Of a stretch of 7,461 bases of DNA, positions 1-6,711 are shown in pieces. The DNA is taken from contig JAKCCP010000382.1 in NCBI GenBank assembly GCA_021841985.1, positions 1-7,461 on the forward strand, given 5' to 3'. Both the position numbers and the translations under genes were made by a program. The notes under the pieces are model-generated. The model did no database searches. It was given only the letters and a program-made list of their open reading frames with translations, and had not been told where the DNA came from. The DNA is from Pseudomonadota bacterium. GTDB taxonomy: Bacteria > Pseudomonadota > Alphaproteobacteria > Acetobacterales > Acetobacteraceae. Numbering within the stretch: the stretch's first letter is position 1; each line of letters starts with the position of its first letter.

Positions 1-393
1 GCTGGCAAAAGCCGCGCGGCCTTTGCCCTTGCCGACGCCTATGCGCTGTTCCCGCGCTTGGCCGAACGCGCCAGCGCCCCGGCCGGCGCGCTTTCGGGCG
101 GCGAGCAGCAGATGCTCACCATCTGCCGCACGCTGATGGGCAATCCGCGCCTGATCATGGTCGATGAACCGACCGAGGGGCTGGCGCCGATGATGGTCGC
201 GCGGGTGCGCGATCTCCTCGCCGAGGTCGCGCGCCGCGGGGTCACGATATTGCTGGTCGAGCAGAAATTGGCGATCGCGCTCGAACTCGCCGAACGGCTC
301 TATGTCATGGGCCATGGCAGCATCGTGTTCGAGGGCACCGCGGCGGAATTTTCGGCGAATGCGAAAATTCGCCACGAATGGCTGGAAGTGTGA
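1..393 (+). CDS. livF: LivF-type ABC transporter ATP-binding protein (C-terminal part)
   Basis: Cytoplasmic ATPase subunit of a branched-chain amino acid/amide-type (HAAT) ABC importer; it powers uptake by hydrolysing ATP. The reading frame is open from the first base, so the N-terminus, including the Walker A loop, lies upstream; 130 codons remain. Numbered from the window edge, visible parts are the ABC signature LSGGEQQM (residues 31-38), Walker B LIMVDEP (51-57) running into the family-typical TEGLAP, and ILLVEQK, where LivF proteins carry Gln in place of the usual switch His. It ends in a normal LivF-like tail (VMGHGSIVFEG). Only 27 nt separate its stop from the chosen start of the beta-oxidation gene that follows, suggesting co-transcription. 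The substrate cannot be read from an ATPase; context makes a dicarboxylic or fatty acid plausible, while a branched-chain amino acid remains the default family label. The family call is firm, the LivF rather than LivG assignment good. Confidence 0.9.
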   Translation, partial: AGKSRAAFALADAYALFPRLAERASAPAGALSGGEQQMLTICRTLMGNPRLIMVDEPTEGLAPMMVARVRDLLAEVARRGVTILLVEQKLAIALELAERLYVMGHGSIVFEGTAAEFSANAKIRHEWLEV

Positions 394-407
394 CAAGATC
401 GAACGGC

Positions 408-414
408 GGAGGAG
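408..414 (+). promoter_or_regulatory. Strong ribosome binding site before pimF
   Basis: GGAGGAG is a near-perfect anti-16S match. It abuts the ATG at 415 with no spacer but lies 6 nt before the ATG at 421, so it favours 421 as the true start of the next gene. Confidence 0.75.
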
Positions 415-420
415 ATGAAC

Positions 421-2535
421 ATGGGCAATATCAACGCGGTGGTAACTTACGAAACCGCCGATGCCGGGCGCATCGCGATCATCGCGATGGATAATCCGCC
501 GGTGAACGCGCTCGGCCATGCGCTGCGCAGCGGCCTCGTCGCCGCGATCGAGAAGGCGCGAGGCGATGGTGCGGTCGAAGCGGTGATGCTGATCGGAACA
601 CCTCGCGCCTTCTCCGCCGGCGCCGATATCAGCGAATTCGGCACGCCGCGCCAGCCGCCGAGCCTGATCGACATCGTCGCGCTGTTGGATGCGATGGGGA
701 AGCCGGTGATCGCCGCGCTCAGCGGGCAGGCGCTCGGCGGCGGGTTCGAACTCGCCCTCGGCTGCCATTATCGCGTCGCCGCGCCGGCGGCGCGGGTCGG
801 CCTGCCGGAGGTCAAGCTCGGCCTGCTGCCCGGCGCCGGCGGCACGCAGCGCCTGCCGCGCCTCGTCGGCGCCGAGGCGGCGGCACAGATCATCATCAGC
901 GGCGACCCGGTGCCGGCGGCGAAGGCGCTGGCCATGGGCGCGATCGACGCCGTGCTCGAAGGGGATTTCCCTGCCGCCGCCCTCGATTTCACCCGCCGCG
1001 TGCTCGAGGCGGGGAAAAAACCGCCGCGCGTGCGCGACCGCGACGACAAGCTCGCCGCCGCCAAGGCCGATCCGGCATCGATCGACCGCGCGGTGGCCAA
1101 GCAGCTTCAGCGTCTGCGCGGCCTGCCGGCACCGAAAGCCTGTCTCGAGGCGGTGCGGGCCGCGGCAACGCTGCCCTTCGATGAGGGCCAGAAGAAAGAA
1201 CTCGCGCTGTTCATGGAATTGCTGGGAAGCCCCGAATCGAAAGCCCAGCGCCACGTCTTCTTTGCCGAGCGCGAGGCCGCGAAGCTGCCCGATATGCCCG
1301 CCGGCACCAAGGAAAAGCCGATCGCCCGCGCCGTCGTCATCGGCGCCGGCACGATGGGCGGCGGCATCGCCATGTGTTTCGCCAATGCCGGGATTCCGGT
1401 GCGGGTGATCGAGACCGAGCAGGCGGCGCTGACCCGCGGGCTCGACAGGGTCGCCGAAAATTATCGCATCGCCATCTCGCGCGGCAGCCTGACCGAGGCG
1501 GAGAGGGAGCGCCGCATGGCGCAGATTTCCGGCACCATCGATTTCGGCGCCGTCGCCGAGGGCGACGTGGTGATCGAGGCGGTGTTCGAGGAGATGGATC
1601 TGAAACGCCGTGTGTTCACCGAGATCGATCGTCTCGCCAGACCCGCGGCACTGCTCGCGAGCAACACCTCGACGCTCGACATCAACGCAATCGCCGCTGT
1701 GACGAAGCGCCCCGAGGACGTGCTCGGGATGCATTTCTTCAGCCCCGCCAATGTCATGCGGCTCCTTGAAATCGTCCGTGCGAGCAAGACCTCTTTCACG
1801 GCGCTGGCAACCGCGCTCAGCATCGGCCGGCGCATCGGCAAGGTGACGTCGGTGGTCGGCGTTTGCGATGGCTTCGTCGGCAACCGCATGCTGGCGCGGC
1901 GCACGACGCAGGCGGAGATGCTGCTGCTCGAAGGCGCGCTCCCTTGGGATGTCGATGCCGCGGTCTTGGCGTTCGGCTTTCCGATGGGGCCGTTCGCGAT
2001 GGGCGATCTCGCCGGGCTCGATGTCGGCTGGCGCATCAGAAAGGCGCGCGGCGTGAAAGCGGCGATTTCCGACACGCTCTGCGAGGCCGGACGGTTCGGC
2101 CAGAAAACCGGCGCCGGCTATTATCGCTATGAGCCGGGCTCGCGCACGCCGATGCCCGATCCCGAGGTCGAGAAAATCATCCTCGCGGCCTCGGAAAAAC
2201 TCGCCATCACCCGCCGCCGGATCGACGCCGGCGAAATCACCGAGCGCATGATCTATCCGATGATCAATGAAGGCGCGCGGATTCTCGAGGAACGCATGGC
2301 GATGCGCGCGAGCGACATCGATATCATCTGGATCTATGGCTATGGCTGGCCGGTGTGGCGCGGCGGGCCGATGTTCCACGCCGATCAGGTGGGCTTGCCG
2401 CATATCCGCGACCGGCTCGCTCATTATGCGGCAACGAGCCCCGACAAGACCCTGAAACCGGCCCCGCTTCTGGAAAAACTCGCGGGCGAAGGCAGGGGTT
2501 TTGCGAGCCTGCCGGTGCAGACCATCGCCGTCTGA
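421..2535 (+). CDS. pimF: Fused enoyl-CoA hydratase/3-hydroxyacyl-CoA dehydrogenase (PimF-like)
   Basis: Multifunctional beta-oxidation enzyme of 704 residues, close in size and layout to FadB/FadJ and peroxisomal bifunctional enzymes. It hydrates 2-enoyl-CoA and oxidises the 3-hydroxyacyl-CoA with NAD. An N-terminal crotonase domain (about 5-190) carries the oxyanion-hole segment AFSAGAD and both catalytic glutamates, E110 (GGGFE) and E130 (LPEVKLG), 20 residues apart as in E. coli FadB. After a charged linker, the NAD-binding domain begins with GAGTMGGG (308-315). Dehydrogenase residues are S417 (SNTS), the H438/E450 dyad (GMHFFSP...LLEIV) and N488 (DGFVGN). Two C-terminal 3HCDH domains follow (about 480-570 and 600-690). 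All catalytic residues are present, so both activities should be intact; isomerase activity is known in the family but not provable here. ATG 415 would add two residues; 421 is preferred for ribosome-binding-site spacing. The pimF name rests on operon order; a generic FadJ-like role is the alternative. Confidence 0.88.
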   Translation: MGNINAVVTYETADAGRIAIIAMDNPPVNALGHALRSGLVAAIEKARGDGAVEAVMLIGTPRAFSAGADISEFGTPRQPPSLIDIVALLDAMGKPVIAALSGQALGGGFELALGCHYRVAAPAARVGLPEVKLGLLPGAGGTQRLPRLVGAEAAAQIIISGDPVPAAKALAMGAIDAVLEGDFPAAALDFTRRVLEAGKKPPRVRDRDDKLAAAKADPASIDRAVAKQLQRLRGLPAPKACLEAVRAAATLPFDEGQKKELALFMELLGSPESKAQRHVFFAEREAAKLPDMPAGTKEKPIARAVVIGAGTMGGGIAMCFANAGIPVRVIETEQAALTRGLDRVAENYRIAISRGSLTEAERERRMAQISGTIDFGAVAEGDVVIEAVFEEMDLKRRVFTEIDRLARPAALLASNTSTLDINAIAAVTKRPEDVLGMHFFSPANVMRLLEIVRASKTSFTALATALSIGRRIGKVTSVVGVCDGFVGNRMLARRTTQAEMLLLEGALPWDVDAAVLAFGFPMGPFAMGDLAGLDVGWRIRKARGVKAAISDTLCEAGRFGQKTGAGYYRYEPGSRTPMPDPEVEKIILAASEKLAITRRRIDAGEITERMIYPMINEGARILEERMAMRASDIDIIWIYGYGWPVWRGGPMFHADQVGLPHIRDRLAHYAATSPDKTLKPAPLLEKLAGEGRGFASLPVQTIAV

Positions 2536-2562
2536 GCCGAATCCGGAGGGGAGAGACGTATC

Positions 2563-4239
2563 ATGAGCGGGCAAAATCCGCATCCCTGGGAAGCGATCTA
2601 CCCCCCCGGTCTCGACTGGGGGGTGGAGATCGTGACCGGCACCTTGACGGAAATGCTCGACGACGCGGTCGCCGCTTATGGCGACCGGCCGGCCTTCGAG
2701 TTCAACGGCCAGCGCATGAGCTTCGCCGAATTCGGCGCCGCCGTCGCGCGCGCCGCCGCCGGGCTCGCGCGCCTTGGCGCCGGGCCAGGGCGCTCGGTCG
2801 CGCTCTATCTCGCCAATCTCCCCTATCACCCGATCGCGTTTTTCGCGGTGCTTCTGACCGGCGCGCGCGTCGTGCATCTCTCCCCGCTCGATCCGCTTCG
2901 CGCGCTCCGACGCAAGATGGAGGATAGCGAGGCAAGGATTCTGATCACCGCCAATCTCGCGGGCCTGCTTTCCCATGCCGAGGCGCTGCTGCGGGAGGGG
3001 GTCGCCGAACATCTCGTGGTCGGCGCCGCCGATGCCTGGGGGCCGCTTCCCGCCCCGCTTTCGCCCCGGCCCGAAGGCGCGATCGATTTCGCGGCCCTGG
3101 GCGAGGCTCCGGCGCCGGCTTCGTGGCCGCGTGTGACGTCGGATGACGTCGCCGTGTTGCAATATACCGGCGGCACCACCGGCCTGCCCCGCGCGGCGAT
3201 GCTGACCCATGCCAATCTGACCGGCGCGATCTCGATCTATAATGCCTGGCTTGCCGGCACCGGACGCGCGCCGCAACCGGACGACAAGATCATCGGCGTG
3301 CTCCCCTATTTCCACATCTACGCGCTGACCAACGTGCTGCTGCTCGGCATTCGGAACGGCGTCGAACAGCTTTTGCGGCCGCGCTTCGATGTCGAGACCA
3401 CGCTCCGCGACATCAGCGAGAAACGCGCGACCAATTTTCCCGGCGTGCCGACGATGTGGATCGCGCTCGCCAATCACCCCGACATCGAAAAATACGATTT
3501 GTCCTCGCTGCGCTCGATCGGCTCCGGCGGCGCGCCGCTGCCGCAAGACGTCGCCGAACGGCTGGAACGCCTCACCGGCCATCGCCTCGGCGGCGGCTGG
3601 GGGATGACGGAAACCTCGCCCGCCGGCACCTCGCTGCTGCCCGGCCAGGTCTACCGCGCCGGGCTGATCGGCGTGCCGCTGCCCGGGATCGAGATGGATA
3701 TCGCCGCCCTCGATGATCCGCATCGCGTTCTTGCGCCCGGCGAACACGGCGAGATCCGCATCAAGGGGCCGAACGTCACCAAATCCTACTGGAAACGCCC
3801 GGAGGAAACCGAGAGCGCCTTCGCCGATGGCTGGTTCCTCACCGGCGATATCGGCTATAGGGACGAGACGGGGCAATTCTATCTCGTCGACCGCAAGAAG
3901 GACATGATCATCTCCGGCGGGTTCAACGTCTATCCGACGATGATCGAAAACGCGATCTATGAGCATCCCGCCGTCGCCGAGGTGATCGTGATCGGCGTCC
4001 CCGATGCCTATCGCGGCCAGACGGCGAAAGCCTTCGTTGTCTTGCGCGATGGCGCAACGCCGTTCATGCTCGAAGAATTGCGCGCCTTTCTCGCCGACAA
4101 GCTCGGGCGCCACGAATTGCCGACCGATCTCGAATTCCGCCAAACCTTGCCGCGCACCCCGGTCGGCAAACTTTCCAAGCGGGATCTGATCGCGCAAGAA
4201 GCGAGCAAGCAGATCGCCGACGTTGCCACGCCAGCTTGA
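2563..4239 (+). CDS. pimA: AMP-forming dicarboxylate/fatty acid-CoA ligase (PimA-like)
   Basis: Cytoplasmic acyl-CoA synthetase of the ANL superfamily, 558 residues; it adenylates a carboxylic acid with ATP and transfers it to CoA, the entry step of the pathway. Core motifs in order: P-loop YTGGTTGLPR (201-210), A5-like GWGMTETSP (345-353), A7 FLTGDIGY (425-432), the hinge and A8 region VDRKKDMIISGGFNVYP (442-458), and the A10 segment PRTPVGK with the adenylation lysine K536. The N-terminal HPWEAIYPPGLDW resembles the opening of PimA and related long-chain ligases. A GGAGGGGAG ribosome site at 2545-2553 sits 9 nt before the ATG, 27 nt after the pimF stop. One oddity is that the lysine normally ending the P-loop (PKG) is replaced (R210, PRAA). 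The ligase function is certain by family; preference for pimelate or other dicarboxylates is inferred from gene order, and a long-chain fatty acid ligase (FadD) is the alternative. Confidence 0.87.
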   Translation: MSGQNPHPWEAIYPPGLDWGVEIVTGTLTEMLDDAVAAYGDRPAFEFNGQRMSFAEFGAAVARAAAGLARLGAGPGRSVALYLANLPYHPIAFFAVLLTGARVVHLSPLDPLRALRRKMEDSEARILITANLAGLLSHAEALLREGVAEHLVVGAADAWGPLPAPLSPRPEGAIDFAALGEAPAPASWPRVTSDDVAVLQYTGGTTGLPRAAMLTHANLTGAISIYNAWLAGTGRAPQPDDKIIGVLPYFHIYALTNVLLLGIRNGVEQLLRPRFDVETTLRDISEKRATNFPGVPTMWIALANHPDIEKYDLSSLRSIGSGGAPLPQDVAERLERLTGHRLGGGWGMTETSPAGTSLLPGQVYRAGLIGVPLPGIEMDIAALDDPHRVLAPGEHGEIRIKGPNVTKSYWKRPEETESAFADGWFLTGDIGYRDETGQFYLVDRKKDMIISGGFNVYPTMIENAIYEHPAVAEVIVIGVPDAYRGQTAKAFVVLRDGATPFMLEELRAFLADKLGRHELPTDLEFRQTLPRTPVGKLSKRDLIAQEASKQIADVATPA

Positions 4240-4257
4240 TAGACAGGAGCGAGAACC

Positions 4258-5439
4258 ATGGTCGAAGCCGTCATCGTTGCCACCGCCCGCACCCCGATCG
4301 GCAAAGCCGGACGCGGCGCCTTCAATATCACCCATGGCGCCGATCTCGGCGGCCATGTCATCCGCCACGCCGCAAGCCGCGCCGGAATCGAGCCCGGCGA
4401 GGTGGAGGAGGTGGTGCTCGGCTGCGCGGCGCCGGAAGGGGCGACGGGCGGCAATATCGCCCGCCAGGCGGCGTTGCGCGCCGGCTTGCCGGTCAGCGTC
4501 TCGGGCATGACGATCAATCGTTTCTGCTCCTCCGGCCTGCAAGCGATCGCGATCGCCGCACAGCGCGTCATCGTCGATGGCGTCTCGATCGCGATTGCCG
4601 GCGGTCTCGAATCGATCAGCCTGGTGCAGGACCACGCCAACCGCCATCACGCCCGCAACGAATGGCTGGAGGCGCATAAGCCGGCGATCTACATGCCGAT
4701 GATCGAAACCGCCGATATCGTTGCCGCGCGCTACAAAATCTCACGCGAGGCGCAGGATGAATACGCGCTGCAAAGCCAGCAGCGTATCGCTGCGGCGCAA
4801 AAGGAAGGAAGGCTCGCCGACGAGATCGTTGCGCTGAGCACGGTGAAGGCGGTCGTCGATAAGGAGACCGGCGCCGTCAGCCATCATCCGGTGACCCTCG
4901 AGCGCGATGAAGGCAACCGGCCCGATACCACGCTCGCCGGCCTCGCCGCGCTGAAGCCGGTGCGCGGGCCGGAGCATTTCATCACCGCCGGCAATGCGAG
5001 CCAGCTTTCCGACGGCGCCAGCGTCTGCGTCGTGATGTCGGATCGCGAGGCCGCGCGCCGCGGCTTGACGCCGCTCGGCGCGTTTCGCGGCCTTGCCGTC
5101 GCCGGCTGCGAGCCCGACGAGATGGGCATCGGCCCGGTCTTCGCCGTCCCCCGCCTGCTCCAGCGCCAGGGGCTGAAAATGGACGACATCGATCTCTGGG
5201 AGCTGAACGAGGCCTTCGCGAGCCAGGTGCTCTATTGCCGCGACCGGCTCGGCATTCCCAATGACATCCTCAACGTCGATGGCGGCTCGATCGCCATCGG
5301 CCATCCCTACGGCATGAGCGGATCACGCATGACCGGACACGCGCTGATCGAGGGCCGCCGGCGCGGCGCCAAGCGCGCGGTGATCACCATGTGCATCGGC
5401 GGCGGCATGGGTGCCGCCGGGTTGTTCGAGATTTTCTGA
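4258..5439 (+). CDS. pimB: Acetyl-CoA acyltransferase / thiolase (PimB-like)
   Basis: Thiolase of 393 residues, full length for the family. It performs the last beta-oxidation step, cleaving 3-oxoacyl-CoA with CoA to acetyl-CoA and a chain shortened by two carbons. The nucleophilic cysteine is C90 in INRFCSSG; the other family active-site motifs are NEAFA (317-321), [14 protein letters not shown] with H349, and the C-terminal base C379 in MCIGGGMG. All are intact. The N-terminal thiolase domain covers roughly 1-262 and the C-terminal domain roughly 272-392. The start is supported by AGGAG at 4245-4249, 8 nt before the ATG, and the gap to the ligase is 18 nt. Motifs alone do not separate degradative thiolase (thiolase I, FadA/PimB) from biosynthetic acetoacetyl-CoA thiolase (PhaA/AtoB). 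Placement between ligase and acyl-CoA dehydrogenase genes, and the absence of any phaB-like reductase beside it, favour degradation. In pimelate breakdown the products would be glutaryl-CoA and acetyl-CoA. Confidence 0.88.
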   Translation: MVEAVIVATARTPIGKAGRGAFNITHGADLGGHVIRHAASRAGIEPGEVEEVVLGCAAPEGATGGNIARQAALRAGLPVSVSGMTINRFCSSGLQAIAIAAQRVIVDGVSIAIAGGLESISLVQDHANRHHARNEWLEAHKPAIYMPMIETADIVAARYKISREAQDEYALQSQQRIAAAQKEGRLADEIVALSTVKAVVDKETGAVSHHPVTLERDEGNRPDTTLAGLAALKPVRGPEHFITAGNASQLSDGASVCVVMSDREAARRGLTPLGAFRGLAVAGCEPDEMGIGPVFAVPRLLQRQGLKMDDIDLWELNEAFASQVLYCRDRLGIPNDILNVDGGSIAIGHPYGMSGSRMTGHALIEGRRRGAKRAVITMCIGGGMGAAGLFEIF

Positions 5440-5448
5440 GGAAGGGAC

Positions 5449-5473
5449 GTTCTTTTTCGGAAGTCGAAAGAAC
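5449..5473 (+). repeat. Inverted repeat / RNA hairpin between thiolase and dehydrogenase genes
   Basis: The arms GTTCTTT (5449-5455) and AAAGAAC (5467-5473) are exact reverse complements. An inner CG/CG pair (5458-5459 with 5465-5466) can add two base pairs after a TT bulge, leaving a GAAGT loop. It occupies the only sizeable gap of the operon (64 nt), which is visibly richer in A and T than the flanking genes. No T-run follows on the + strand, so a simple intrinsic terminator is unlikely. An mRNA processing or stabilising element, an attenuator, or a member of a dispersed intergenic repeat family would fit; which of these is not decidable from the sequence. Confidence 0.6.
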
Positions 5474-5492
5474 ACCTGATAAATGCCTGCAT

Positions 5493-5497
5493 AGGAG
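5493..5497 (+). promoter_or_regulatory. Ribosome binding site of pimC
   Basis: AGGAG lies 6 nt before the ATG at 5504 and fixes that start. It lies 19 nt downstream of the hairpin, so the hairpin would not directly mask it. No convincing -35/-10 pair is visible in the gap, so a separate promoter for the dehydrogenase genes is unsupported. Confidence 0.7.
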
Positions 5498-5503
5498 CGT
5501 GCC

Positions 5504-6703
5504 ATGGATCTCGCGTTCACCAGGGAGGAAATCGCGTTTCGCGACGAAATGCGGCATTTCTTCCGCAACGAATTTCCCGAAACGATTCGCCGCAAGGCGA
5601 GCGAGGGGCGGCATCTTTCGCGGGAAGAGATGGTCACCGCGCAACGCTTCCTGAACGCCCGCGATCTCGCCGTGCCGCATTGGCCGAAAGAGTGGGGCGG
5701 GCGCGACTGGAGCCCGATCCAGACCTATTTCTATCAGGACGAAATGCAGCAGGCGAACGTGCCCTCGCCGCTGCCCTTCAATGTCAGCATGGTCGGCCCG
5801 GTCATCGCGACCTTCGGGAACGAGCGCCAGAAAAAGGAGCTTTTGCCGAAAATCGCCAATCTCGACATCTGGTTCTGCCAGGGTTTTTCCGAGCCGGGCT
5901 CGGGTTCCGATCTCGCGAGTTTGCGCACCAGCGCGCGGCGGGATGGCGATCATTACCTCGTCACCGGCCAGAAAACCTGGACCACGCTCGCGCAATACGC
6001 GGATTGGATCTTCTGCCTGGTGCGCACCGATCCCGCCGCCAAGCCGCAGGAAGGGATCTCGTTTGTGCTGATCGACATGACATCGCCGGGGATCACGGTG
6101 CGGCCGATCCAGACCATCGATGGCGGGCACGAGGTCAACGAGGTCTTCTTCGATGACGTCAAGGTGCCGCTGGAAAATCTCGTCGGGCAGGAAAACAAGG
6201 GCTGGGATTACGCGAAGTTCCTGCTCGGCAACGAACGCACCGGCATCGCCCGCGTCGGCACCTCGAAGGAGCGCATCCGGCGCATCAAGGAACTCGCGGC
6301 CCTCGAGCGCATCGGCGACCAAAGGGTGATCGATAATCCGCGCTTTCGTGAAAAGCTCGCCGCCGTCGAGGTCGAATTGAAGGCGTTGGAGCTGACGCAG
6401 TTGCGTGTCGTCGCCAATGAGCGGCGCGCTCAGCATGGCAAGCCCGATCCCGCCTCCTCGATCCTCAAGATCAAGGGCTCGGAAATTCAGCAGGCGACGA
6501 CGGAGTTGCTGATGGACGTGGTCGGCCCCTACGCCATGCCCTATCAGCCGCAATTCGAGGCAGGCTGGAACGAGCCACCGATCGGCCCCGATTACGCCGC
6601 CCCCGCCGCGCCCACCTACTTCAACTGGCGCAAGATCTCGATCTATGGTGGCTCGAACGAGATCCAGCGCAACATCATCGCCAAGGCCATTCTCGGTCTC
6701 TGA
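5504..6703 (+). CDS. pimC: Acyl-CoA dehydrogenase, large-subunit type (PimC-like)
   Basis: FAD-dependent acyl-CoA dehydrogenase of 399 residues that introduces the 2,3-double bond in acyl-CoA and passes electrons to electron-transfer flavoprotein. An N-terminal helical domain (about 6-120) is followed by the beta domain with flavin/substrate motif FSEPGSGSD (128-136) and VTGQKTWTT, then the C-terminal helical domain (about 230-396) ending YGGSNEIQRNIIAKAILG. The glutamate that acts as base in medium-chain enzymes (YEG) is glycine here (G382). A likely substitute is E244 in LLGNERTGIA, matching the helix-G glutamate used by isovaleryl- and long-chain acyl-CoA dehydrogenases. Followed by a second, divergent dehydrogenase after 8 nt, it fits the large subunit of the heteromeric pimeloyl-CoA dehydrogenase PimCD. 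The family is certain; the substrate is inferred from context. A generic FadE-type enzyme acting on branched or steroid side-chain CoA esters is the alternative. Confidence 0.87.
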   Translation: MDLAFTREEIAFRDEMRHFFRNEFPETIRRKASEGRHLSREEMVTAQRFLNARDLAVPHWPKEWGGRDWSPIQTYFYQDEMQQANVPSPLPFNVSMVGPVIATFGNERQKKELLPKIANLDIWFCQGFSEPGSGSDLASLRTSARRDGDHYLVTGQKTWTTLAQYADWIFCLVRTDPAAKPQEGISFVLIDMTSPGITVRPIQTIDGGHEVNEVFFDDVKVPLENLVGQENKGWDYAKFLLGNERTGIARVGTSKERIRRIKELAALERIGDQRVIDNPRFREKLAAVEVELKALELTQLRVVANERRAQHGKPDPASSILKIKGSEIQQATTELLMDVVGPYAMPYQPQFEAGWNEPPIGPDYAAPAAPTYFNWRKISIYGGSNEIQRNIIAKAILGL

Positions 6704-6708
6704 GGGGA
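6703..6708 (+). promoter_or_regulatory. Ribosome binding site overlapping the pimC stop
   Basis: AGGGGA begins on the last base of the pimC TGA and ends 3 nt before the ATG at 6712. This close packing suggests translational coupling of the two dehydrogenase subunits. Confidence 0.6.
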
Positions 6709-6711
6709 AAA

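Noticed and set aside
1461..2075. 204-codon open frame on the - strand inside the hydratase/dehydrogenase gene
   Set aside because: Low-complexity Ser/Ala/Arg-rich translation opposite a conserved dehydrogenase domain; a shadow.
3132..3151. Repeated TGACGTCG in the ligase gene as a possible operator
   Set aside because: The two copies are 11 nt apart inside codons for VTSDDVA next to the P-loop; best explained by coding sequence.
4543..4558. Overlapping GCGATCGC octamers, as in cyanobacterial HIP1 repeats
   Set aside because: They fall within coding sequence as Ala-Ile-Ala codons in a GC-rich genome and do not recur at an obviously regulated spacing.
4741..5304. 187-codon open frame on the - strand inside the thiolase gene
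   Set aside because: It lies opposite an intact thiolase and shows no domain or start context; a GC-driven shadow.
4258..5439. Thiolase as a polyhydroxybutyrate biosynthesis gene (phaA)
   Set aside because: The motifs cannot exclude it, but there is no acetoacetyl-CoA reductase or PHB synthase nearby and all neighbours are beta-oxidation genes.
5449..5473. Hairpin read as a rho-independent terminator
   Set aside because: The stem is short and partly AT, no T-run follows on the + strand, and genes of the same pathway continue directly downstream.
5384..6553. Long open frame (389 codons) on the - strand opposite the large-subunit dehydrogenase gene
   Set aside because: It mirrors the codon structure of the + strand acyl-CoA dehydrogenase, whose motifs are intact; no ribosome site or recognisable domain. 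Long antisense frames are expected in high-GC genes.
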